Origin: Hydra vulgaris
Lineage: Eukaryota > Cnidaria > Hydrozoa > Anthoathecata > Hydridae
NCBI RefSeq assembly: GCF_038396675.1
Contig: NC_088932.1
Coordinates: 31,036,501 to 31,100,500, forward strand
Reading direction: 5' to 3'
Length of the DNA: 64,000 nucleotides
Below the pieces are notes generated by a model. That model did no database searches. It was not told the DNA's origin and worked only from the letters and a program-made list of their open reading frames with translations. This document shows positions 57,136-64,000 of this stretch, piece by piece (positions within the stretch are counted from its first letter, which is position 1; each line of letters opens with the position of its first letter). The position numbers were made by a program, and so were the translations under genes.

Positions 57136-57588
57136 ATGTGTTTGGATTGTAAAATAATGGAAAAGGAAGAAAATAGTTATTATGAAAACACAAGAGTGAA
57201 AATTTTAAAATTAAAGTACAAACATTTTAATGGAGATATTCAATTAGAAAAGTCTTTAGTTGTAGATGAACACGATTGAGAATTAGTTAAAAAAATAGAT
57301 GATTTATTTTTAAATATGTGGATAGATACTGAGTTTAATACAGGTGTACTATTATTACCTTATATTAATGAACTTTTTAATAGACCTTTAAACAAAAACG
57401 ATTTGAAACAATTTGAAGTTTATTATTATTGGTTTGGTCATTGCGAACTTTGTGAAAAAAAATATTTGTTTTGTTTTAATTGTTTTTTTTGTAAATTAAG
57501 TTTTTGTAAAAATTGTATTGTTGCTCATAAGGAAAAAAGAGAACATGTAGTTTATTCTTTAGAAAAAAGGCACAATGTATGTATTTAA
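57136..57588 (+). pseudogene. Cys-rich zinc-binding protein with an in-frame stop
   Basis: ATG at 57136 opens MCLDCKIMEKEENSYYENTR. In-frame TGA at 57277 (codon 48); the same frame continues to 57588. The C-terminal third holds HCELCEKKYLFCFNCFFCKL followed by SFCKNCIVAH: at least four Cys pairs plus His, like a B-box or treble-clef zinc module. About 150 residues. With the neighbouring MATH gene this could be part of a signalling-mimic set, but no family is certain. Confidence 0.5.
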
Positions 57589-57598
57589 ATTTTTTTAG

Positions 57599-58047
57599 AT
57601 GATTAAAATAAGAGATAGTCAAGAAGGGTCTTTTTATGAAACAAAAGAGAGTGCTTGTTTTGATCTAAGAAGCACAAAGGATGTTTTCTACCACATCAAC
57701 GTATTTTAGTAAGTACTGGAGTGCATATCGATGAAATCGATTCTAATTTAGCAGGACAGGTATATTCAAAATCAGGTATAGCTTACAAATATGGTGTGGT
57801 AGTTTTGAATGCTCCAGGAATAATAGATGCAGATTATGTAGACGAAATTAAAGTCTTATTGATGAATTTTTCCGAAGAAAATCATATCATTAAACGTGGA
57901 GATGCTGTTGCTCAGATGGGATTTGTGAAAATGTTTAAAGCTATAAAAACTGAAATAGAAATAGATGGATGTTTTTGTTGTGAAGTAAAAATGTCAATGA
58001 TTAAAGACGTAGAAGGAAAGGGTGGTTTTGGCTCTACTGGAAAATAA
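57599..58047 (+). pseudogene. dut: dUTPase (trimeric type), frameshifted
   Basis: dUTPase hydrolyses dUTP to dUMP, keeping uracil out of DNA. ATG at 57599 follows TTTTTTTAG. Motif 1 SACFDLRS (57653), motif 2 around YSKSGIAYKYGVVV (57760), motif 3 NAPGIIDADYVDEIKV (57809), motif 4 RGDAVAQM (57897) and motif 5 GGFGSTGK at the end (58021) are all present and in order. A one-base loss near 57690 separates motif 1 from the rest, so this copy cannot make the full enzyme unless it is an assembly error. About 149 residues, normal for the family. Confidence 0.85.
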
Positions 58048-58103
58048 TTTTTTTTGTAATATTTTTTATTTTCTTATTTTTTTATTTTAGATTAGTAAAA
58101 ATT

Positions 58104-58655
58104 ATGGCTAGCATACCTTCATTTATTTACACTGACAATCCAAGTTTTTTATTCAATGGATTATATAATGACAAAATAAAGAATTTAGATTTTCGACTAT
58201 CTATGTTGGAAGAAATGCATAATAATAATGATCATGGATGTAAAATATGGATTTTTGAAAATTTTAAAGAGCAGTTAAAAAAAGAAAGCGAGGCTTATTA
58301 TAGTGTTCCTTTTTATTATAAAAATTATCAATTTTTAATGAAATTGAGTATCAATATGAAATGCGATAGCCATGAAGAAGAAGAAATTGGTTTATATATA
58401 ATGATGTGATCTACACCTTATGATGCGGTTTTAAAAAGGCCTTTTATCAATCGTGTTATTACTTTTAAATTATGTGGTTCTCATGGTAAACAAATAAAAA
58501 AAAGTTTTATGACTAAAAACAATGTGTCTTTTCAACGTCCTGTCAAAGATCAAGAAAATAATGGTTATGGATATTGTAATTTTATAAAGACAGCAATGAC
58601 ATAAATGATTATTTAATTGAAAATAATTTGTATATTAAATGTAAAATTAAGTAAT
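58104..58655 (+). pseudogene. TRAF-type MATH domain protein
   Basis: ATG at 58104 after TTTTAGATTAGTAAAAATT. The N-terminal helix leads into FYYKNYQFLMKLSINM, then IGLYIMM, an in-frame TGA (58407), and STPYDAVLKRPFINRVITFK, SFQRPVKDQENNGYGYCNFI; after a one-base shift near 58600 it ends LIENNLYIKCKIK. The order 'G/Y..lkl', 'P.D..L..PF', 'FQRP' and a final 'Y...n.LyIkc' is that of the TRAF-C domain; FQRP is particularly diagnostic. About 184 residues, no zinc finger. A second TRAF homologue besides the one at 44010-45315. Probable target: host TRAF-dependent signalling (inference). Confidence 0.75.
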
Positions 58656-58668
58656 TTTTTAAATATTT

Positions 58669-58693
58669 CTTTAGAAAAAACTAATTAAAAATG
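58669..58693 (+). promoter_or_regulatory. Shared pre-ATG motif copy
   Basis: TTTAGAAAAAACTAATTAAA directly before the ATG at 58691; one of the plus-strand copies. Confidence 0.5.
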
Positions 58694-59104
58694 GAATGGC
58701 CTACACGCTTTGCTTGGGATACTATTTTTCAACATGATGAAGAACAATATGGACGTTTATCAACAATAATCACTTATGTTAACATCTATCAAACAAACTC
58801 ATTTAGTAATGTGCTCAAAGATGTTAAGGATATGAAGAGTTTTTTTATGCAAGCAATTCAAGTTATGAGTTTAAATAAACTAGATTGCTATTTGGATATT
58901 TTTTCTAAAATTCAGCTCGATTGTGCTAGTAGAGAAAAATTATTTATGGATTCTATAGAAATGGAAAAGAATAGTTGTATTTATAATTATATATTGAGTT
59001 AACAAACAATTGCAGAAAACTTTTCAGAATTGTTAACTTTTAGTTATAATTATATTGAATGTAATCACGATTTACAATATCATTTTAAACATTTATCTGT
59101 ATAA
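58691..59104 (+). pseudogene. W-x-x-W tandem family member 1 (function unknown)
   Basis: ATG at 58691 after TTTAGAAAAAACTAATTAAA. Opens MEWPTRFAWDTIFQHDEEQY, helical throughout, with FFMQAIQVMSLNKLDCYLDI mid-protein. In-frame TAA at 59000; the frame continues to LLTFSYNYIECNHDLQYHFK and a final HLSV before the stop (59104). The IECN.DL block and HLSV end are shared with the next two members. 138 codons. Unknown family. Confidence 0.55.
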
Positions 59105-59126
59105 TTTTTCGCTTAAATCATTGTAA

Positions 59127-59153
59127 TTTTTTTAGATAACTAATTAAAAAATG
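59127..59153 (+). promoter_or_regulatory. Shared pre-ATG motif copy
   Basis: TTTTTTAGATAACTAATTAA, then AAAATG. Matches the copies before 59628 and 62532 almost base for base. Confidence 0.65.
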
Positions 59154-59612
59154 AGAAAAGATAAAGAATACGTTATTTGGAGCGCTTGGGATGATATTAA
59201 AAAACTAGATTGCGATCAACATATTCGTTTAAAAACCATACTTGCGTTTATAGAAGACTGTCAAGTTATTACATTTAGTGATGCACTTTATAATATGATT
59301 GAAATAAAAATGAAATTTTATCAATCGTTTGGAACTATTTATGAAACTATTTCATTAAATTTATATTTGGTTGTTTTTGACAATATTTATCATTAATGTG
59401 AAATTACAGAAACTGAAATTAAAAACATGTTATCATCATTTAGTATAATAGATGAGGATAATAGTATTCAAAAATATTTAACGGATGTAAAATTTATAGA
59501 AAAAATTTTTTTAGAATTAGTAACTTTTGCTTACAAACATATTGAATGTAATCAAGATTTAGTATATAAAGTTAATCATTTAACTTTATGTTTTTTTTAT
59601 AATTTCTTTTAG
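59151..59612 (+). pseudogene. W-x-x-W tandem family member 2
   Basis: ATG at 59151 after a perfect motif (TTTTTTTAGATAACTAATTA). Opens MRKDKEYVIWSAWDDIKKLD and continues FSDALYNMIEIKMKFYQSFG. In-frame TAA at 59394, then the same frame gives VTFAYKHIECNQDLVYKVNH to a TAG at 59612; the family's usual end (HLSV) is drifted here to HLTL with read-through. 154 codons. Helical, function unknown. Confidence 0.55.
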
Positions 59613-59630
59613 ATAACTAATTAAAAAATG
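59606..59630 (+). promoter_or_regulatory. Shared pre-ATG motif copy
   Basis: TTTTAGATAACTAATTAAAA, then AATG. Confidence 0.65.
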
Positions 59631-59850
59631 AATTCTTGGTATGATATCAAACGAAGTTGGGATACTATTTCGCGTCTTAATCGAGAACAATATTAGAGAG
59701 CTTACGATATGAGAACGGCAACAGCAACGAAGACTTCAAAGGTCTGGGACGAGCGGTTGAATCTTTATGTCGCCGTTTTGAAATAAAATAACTTACGACT
59801 TTCCGTTACAAAAAATCAACATTGTTTTACGGAAAATTTCTAAATTAAAA

Positions 59851-60718
59851 ATGGCTCCTTTAAGAAATGTTAGAAATAACTTCTTACTTGCATTAGAATC
59901 AAATATAATAGATAGCGAGGAATTCTTATTACTGTACAATTTAAATGTCTCTAAGAATCCTGATTTACCTTTTTGGAGTTATAGGCAATTTTGTTTAGAA
60001 AGCATTTCCGACGACGAATGCAAAAGCGAATTTAGATTTTTAAGGAGTGATATATATCGTTTAGTCAACGTACTTCAACTACCTCAAGAGTTTGTATGTT
60101 ATAACGGATTGAAAGTTACTGCAATAGAGGCACTGTGCATTTTTTTAAAACGGTTTTCGGATTTATAGATGGCACTGTTAGGCCAATAACTAGACCTGGA
60201 AAAAACCAAAGAGTATTATACAATGGACATAAAAAGATACATAGTCTAAAATTTCAATCTGTTGTTGCTCCAAATGGACTTATAACTAACTTATTTGGAC
60301 CAGTTGTAGGAAAAAAACATGACAGTGGTATGTTAGCGGATTCTAATTTATTAAACTTATTAGGACAACACTCATTTAATACTGCAGGTAACCCTTTATG
60401 TATTTATGGTGATCCTGCATATCCTCTTAGGGTGCATTTACAAACAGGATTTAAAGGTGGAGTGTTAACCCCACAACAGAAAATTTGGAACAAAAAAATG
60501 AGTGAAGTCAGAGTATCAGTTGAATGGTTGTTTGGAGATATTTTGAATTATTTTAAATTTTTAGATTTTTGAAAAAATTAAAAATTGGTCTAAATGCTGT
60601 GGGGAAAATGTACATAGTTTGCGCTTTACTAAATAATGGTCGAAGTTGTTTATATGGTTCACAGACATCTAATTATTTTGATATTATTCCACCTACCCTT
60701 GAAGAATACTTTGTATAA
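59851..60718 (+). pseudogene. PIF/Harbinger DDE transposase, internally deleted
   Basis: The N-terminal part (59851-60168) opens MAPLRNVRNNFLLALESNII and reads LKVTAIEALCIFLKRF. It jumps, after loss of the segment normally between, to FGFIDGTVRPITRPGKNQRV (60146) in another frame. Catalytic residues: D in FIDGTVRP, D in IYGDPAYPL (60405), E in VRVSVEWLFGD (60507). A final shift near 60570 precedes the C-terminus ending LEEYFV. About 50-60 residues before the first Asp are missing, so the enzyme is inactive although D, D and E all remain. Confidence 0.85.
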
Positions 60719-60753
60719 AAATAAAACTACAATAATATACAAATAAATGTCAT

Positions 60754-61575
60754 TTATTTCCTGGAAAGTTGTTTTATTATTTCAACCATTGACGCTTGCT
60801 GCTGCGATTGTTGTTGCACCATTTCCTGCATCATTGTTTGTTGCTGTTGAAACAGCTTCAACATATCACAATGATTCTGAAGACTTTGCTTTTTTAATTC
60901 AAGCTCTTCCTTTTTAATAACCGCATCTCTTTCTCCTTTCTCTCGTAAGTATATAATAGTTTCTGAACTATTATTTCTTGTACGCTTGCATGCTTTTCCT
61001 TTGTTTCTTTCATTAGTTTCAGATAAAGTTTCCATACTACGCTTTCGCATTTCTGCAGCTTTACTGTGATCGTCAACTTCTTTTAATTTTTTGGCATCAC
61101 TTTGCGAAGTGTGTGCTTCATCTGCTTCTTTGAATCTATCGATTATATCTGCAACAGCTCTATCAACCTCTGATTCTATGACATCAATTCCAGATGCCTT
61201 TTCTTCATCTATGGTTTTTTTTTTATGGTTTTCAATTAAAACATTTAAACGATCTCTTACAGCTCGTGACTTAACTTTAAAAAATGGTTGACTTGTAGAA
61301 TTAAGAACACTCGCAATCTTTTCCCAACTTTTCCCTCTTTCTATGGACCCTTTTTTGAACTGGTATGGTTCATGTAACAAAATTTCACGAAGAAAAAACA
61401 CATCATGATCCCCTGTCCATCTCATTGAACTAAGAAACAAAAAACTTAGTAAACTTGAATTTTTTGGCAGCAAAATATATACAGTAACAAATAATAAAAT
61501 GATAAGTTAACAGAATAAAAAACAATAAGAACACAATTATCAACAACCCATATGAACATCACATAATATAAGAAC

Positions 61576-61634
<59 letters not shown>

Positions 61635-61703
61635 GTATAATATAATGTATATGTAGATATATTTATATATATATATATATACATATAATATATGTATAAT
61701 ATC

Positions 61704-61796
<93 letters not shown>

Positions 61797-61829
61797 GTAT
61801 AATATAATGTATAGTATATATATATATAC

Positions 61830-61861
<32 letters not shown>

Positions 61862-61977
61862 TTATATATATTTATATATATATATCTTTATAAATTTTAT
61901 GTATACTTCATAAATTCAATGCAGTAATTTTAAACTTACTTTGGTGCACTTTTTGAACAAGAACTGTTTTCATCCAT
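60754..61977 (-). CDS. Harbinger Myb/SANT-like DNA-binding protein, two exons
   Basis: Exon 1 61977-61940 ([12 protein letters not shown]) ends AA|GTAAGT. Exon 2 61429-60754 begins after TTTCTTAG and restores the frame with [20 protein letters not shown], a Myb/SANT-like trihelix (W, then [10 protein letters not shown] and [10 protein letters not shown]). A basic mid region follows, and a Gln-rich coiled coil ends in [10 protein letters not shown]. The 510-base intron contains the (TA)n tract. In Harbinger elements this second protein brings the transposase to the nucleus and the TIRs. The frame is intact. Confidence 0.8.
61576..61885. repeat. (TA)n tract in the Harbinger intron
   Basis: About 300 bases of TA with scattered G and C. 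Makes long artefactual Tyr/Ile frames on the minus strand. Confidence 0.9.
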
Positions 61978-62507
61978 TTTGGAGCCGTTTTCAGACAACG
62001 CGAGTTTAAATGTTTGGACGTTGTGGAAAAAGTTTTAAAACGGCACACCAGGGAATCCCATCCAGGACGCATGCGTACGGATAAATATTTAACATAAATT
62101 GTCGTGGTTGCCGTTGCAGTTCTCGTATCGTAAGCTCTCTATTATTGTTTATCGAGATAATATGAATACGTTGTAAACTTTCAAACTCATTTGTTTATTT
62201 CAGTGGAGAATGATTTTAATAATACGAAGTTATTTTTTTTGCAAATGGTTGAGAATATTTCGCCAAATGAACGAAATGCATATGTGGAAATTTTTAATCG
62301 GATTTATTGGAGATGTAATGGAAAAAAAACTAGTTACGTTTTAAGTATGATGAAAAATGACTTTTTATCAACAATGAATGTAAAAGAAAGGAAGAATTTC
62401 ATTCAAAATTATTTATTAAAGAAAATTTTTTAAATTTATTAAAAATTTATGATTATGTTGAAGAAAGTGATGATATAGACTGTAATTTTGATCAATTATC
62501 TGTTTAA

Positions 62508-62534
62508 TTTTTTTAGACAACTAATTAAAAAATG
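62508..62534 (+). promoter_or_regulatory. Shared pre-ATG motif copy
   Basis: TTTTTTAGACAACTAATTAA, then AAAATG; begins right after the stop of the preceding gene. Confidence 0.65.
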
Positions 62535-62875
62535 AATAATGAAAAATGGTCTGAAAATCGAATTCAATGGTTTGACAAACGTCACAAACTACATTATTCT
62601 GAACAGGAATGGGGGAAAATTTGGAATTATTAGCACCTGTATTTTATTTTCATTTTGTTATCATTGATGAATTTTTAACCAAAGATGACCATCAAGATGG
62701 AATATTTGGGGAATTTGAAAAAATAACAGAAATTATAAATAAAAATACTGAGCTGATCAAAAATAATCTCAATATACGTCATCTTTTAATGGAAATGTTA
62801 AATTTCATGATTGTCATTTGCAATAATGCAATTGAAGAAGACGAATTTATCGTAACAAAAGAAAAGGAAGAATAG
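62532..62875 (+). pseudogene. Hypothetical viral protein, frameshifted in a G-run
   Basis: ATG at 62532 after a perfect motif (TTTTTTTAGACAACTAATTA). Opens MNNEKWSENRIQWFDKRHKL; a one-base shift in GGGGG (62610) breaks it. The second frame (62609-62875) gives LELLAPVFYFHFVIIDEFLT, then ITEIINKNTELIKNNLNIRH and an acidic end. About 115 residues, helical. Its Trp-rich start suggests distant kinship to the W-x-x-W family. Function unknown. Confidence 0.5.
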
Positions 62876-63060
62876 CAAGAAGAGATAAAGTCATGTTCTC
62901 TTATATGAAATCAAACGTGGACATGAAAGATTTTCATTATATTTCAAAGCACGAAAAAAGATTATTGTTAAAAAAAACAATTAAAAATATTTTATGGCTA
63001 CTTTAATAAATATTTTTAATGAGTAAAAATTTTTTTTTTAACTTTGTACTTTAAACTTTG
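62876..63060. other. Short intergenic stretch
   Basis: No gene seen. A decayed tail of the preceding gene may persist (YMKSNVDMKDFHYI in one frame). Confidence 0.3.
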
Positions 63061-63062
63061 TA

Positions 63063-63091
63063 TTTTTTTAGGTTAACTAATTAAAAAAATG
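63063..63091 (+). promoter_or_regulatory. Shared pre-ATG motif copy
   Basis: TTTTTTTAGGTTAACTAATT, then A-run and ATG. Confidence 0.6.
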
Positions 63092-63612
63092 GAATTGTTT
63101 CACAAACATGGAAAGTATATTTCGAATATTTACGATAGGCCTGTTAAATGCAATCCTGATATGGCTTATGAATATCAAAGAGTAAAATATTTTTTTCTAA
63201 ATATGGTAGTGAAGCTGTTCATTTTGATAAAAGTTTGGATATGAATGGAGATGGAGTAAAAGAAGCCAATGAGGAAATTAATAAATTAATTCGAAAAGAT
63301 GGTGAAAAAAATGGTTTTAAAGAAAGATTAAAAACTTTACAAATTTATATTCGAGCTCTATGCAAATTATTTACTTTAAATAAAGAAGATATCGAATATT
63401 TGAAAAAAAGGATTGAATATAAGAAAGAGAAACAAAGAATGAGAGACAAAGTTATGTTTGATTTTATTGAAAAAAATGTTCCTCAGTTTAATAGAGAAAT
63501 CATGAAATATTTTTATTTGCAAATTGAAATTGAAAATATATTATTTGTTCGTGAAGAATTACAGAGTTCGTTTTTAAAAACAATGGAATATTTGAGTACT
63601 TTTTTTGATTAA
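63089..63612 (+). pseudogene. Hypothetical helical viral protein, one frameshift
   Basis: ATG at 63089 after TTTTTTTAGGTTAACTAATT. Opens MELFHKHGKYISNIYDRPVK; a shift in the T-run near 63190 leads into the 63235-63612 frame, a long Lys/Glu helical stretch (EEINKLIRKDGEKNGFKERL; KKRIEYKKEKQRMRDKVMFD) ending MEYLSTFFD. About 174 residues. It starts like its tandem neighbours but no domain is recognised. Confidence 0.5.
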
Positions 63613-63651
63613 ATTTTTATATTTTTTTCGTTAGATTACATAATAAAAAAA

Positions 63652-63792
63652 ATGGTAAAACTAACAGTACGAGCAACTATTAGTTTTATGAAACCTGTTG
63701 TAAGCACATCACGTTATATAGAACTATGTGCAAATCGTCAAAAAGCTAAAATTGTTTATGTAATGAACGAACCAAAGAAAAAACTTTTATAA
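63652..63792 (+). CDS. Small basic protein (46 aa)
   Basis: ATG at 63652 after TTAGATTACATAATAAAAAA, a drifted copy of the shared motif. MVKLTVRATISFMKPVVSTS, ending NEPKKKLL. No acidic residues except one Glu in each half. Too short to classify; retained for its motif and spacing. A frameshifted gene is possible because the following 80 bases also look protein-like (NIYEETVFENYTLI). Confidence 0.4.
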   Translation: MVKLTVRATISFMKPVVSTSRYIELCANRQKAKIVYVMNEPKKKLL

Positions 63793-63871
63793 TATTTACG
63801 AAGAAACTGTATTTGAAAATTATACTTTAATATAAATTTTTTAATAATTTTTTATGATACATAATAACAAA

Positions 63872-64000
63872 ATGGATGTGGTTTGCGAATTTGAAATTGT
63901 TAAAAACAAAGATGGAAGCTTTGGTGTCGTTGAAGATATTGATAATTCCAACAATGTTTATCAAGATTTTACAAGACTAGCTTATTTGAATTTTAAAGAT
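63872..64000 (+). CDS. Partial ORF running off the window
   Basis: ATG at 63872 after TATGATACATAATAACAAA. Opens MDVVCEFEIVKNKDGSFGVV and stays open for 43 codons to the edge (LAYLNFKD). The 3' end is missing. Unrecognised. Confidence 0.4.
   Translation, partial: MDVVCEFEIVKNKDGSFGVVEDIDNSNNVYQDFTRLAYLNFKD

Larger units (their letters stand above)
59695..62140. mobile_element. PIF/Harbinger transposon (2446 bp, TSD ATT)
   Basis: Left end AGAGAGCTTACGATATGAGA and right end (complement AGAGAGCTTACGATACGAGA) are inverted repeats of over 30 bases with a few mismatches. The 3-bp direct repeat ATT (59692-59694, 62141-62143) is the expected TSD size. It carries the two standard genes of the superfamily, a DDE nuclease on the plus strand and a Myb/SANT-like protein on the minus strand, facing each other. 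Confidence 0.9.
59628..62507 (+). pseudogene. W-x-x-W tandem family member 3, split by a PIF/Harbinger element
   Basis: ATG at 59628 after a perfect motif. 22 codons (MNSWYDIKRSWDTISRLNRE...) run into the transposon at 59695. On the far side the frame resumes after the ATT duplication (62144) with an early TAA, then FFLQMVENISPNERNAYVEI, a T-run shift near 62430 and IDCNFDQLSV to the stop at 62507. Blocks on both sides of the insertion align in order with member 1 (start W-D-T-I, then FF.Q, then the HLSV-like end). Clear case of a transposon inside a viral gene. Confidence 0.65.
41039..64000. mobile_element. Endogenous DNA-virus-like locus (continues past the window)
   Basis: From about 41.04 kb the transposon landscape gives way to short genes on both strands with gaps of tens of bases. 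They share a pre-ATG motif and include dUTPase, Arg/Lys-rich core-like proteins, a pX-like peptide, TRAF/MATH and death-fold modules, and tandem paralogue sets. At least a dozen genes have single frameshifts or in-frame stops and two are split by transposons, showing that the copy is old. No capsid, polymerase B, packaging ATPase or integrase gene is visible, so either it is a partial copy or the core genes lie to the right. The lineage is not settled; adenovirus/adintovirus/Polinton relatives are a reasonable guess. Confidence 0.7.

Noticed and set aside
57277..58409. TGA recoding as a sense codon in the viral genes
   Set aside because: TGA interrupts two neighbouring genes, but TAA and TAG interrupt others in the same way and frameshifts are common, so ordinary decay explains the stops.

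Overview
The window looks like nuclear DNA from a cnidarian, most likely Hydra or a close relative. It is very AT-rich and dense in decayed DNA transposons and non-LTR retrotransposons. It carries one clear host gene, a tropomyosin on the minus strand. The genus is inferred from base composition and repeat content; no species-level marker is visible.

Positions 1-8.8 kb hold nested mobile-element debris: a pogo/Tigger-like remnant, a 3.6 kb element with a 9-bp target duplication whose broken transposase joins a gypsy-type integrase to an OTU protease domain, a palindromic minisatellite, and an element with long inverted ends. Positions 8.9-22.1 kb are the tropomyosin gene: six coding exons with exactly compatible phases plus an alternative first exon upstream. 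Its large introns hold LINE and transposon fragments, a tRNA-like element and microsatellites. Positions 22.5-41.0 kb are again mobile elements: a LINE 3' half, a complete but decayed hAT with TIRs and TSD, an element sitting inside a (TA)n tract, a BED-hAT, a non-autonomous inverted-repeat element and a THAP/P-element-like gene that stops abruptly near 41.04 kb.

From about 41.04 kb to the right edge the character changes. Small, closely packed genes lie on both strands, separated by tens of bases. Many are preceded by the same short pre-ATG motif (T-run, TAG, then roughly AYAACTAATTAAAAA, then ATG). I read this as an endogenous copy of a large DNA virus that continues past the right edge. 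Support comes from a trimeric dUTPase, small Arg/Lys-rich core-like proteins, a pX-like basic/hydrophobic peptide, an acidic protein, tandem paralogue families, and apparently captured host signalling modules: a zinc-finger/coiled-coil/MATH TRAF-like protein, a second TRAF MATH domain and two death-fold-like proteins. No capsid, polymerase, packaging ATPase or integrase gene is visible, so the lineage is open; an adenovirus/adintovirus/Polinton connection is suggested only by the core peptides.

The viral copy is decaying. Many genes carry single frameshifts (often in homopolymers) or in-frame stops, three motif-marked start codons appear mutated, and two genes are split by transposons: an 870 bp MITE flanked by TTAA, and a 2446 bp PIF/Harbinger element with a 3-bp ATT duplication. 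Several viral genes appear to have 67-78 bp spliceosomal introns with matching phases, which implies nuclear transcription.
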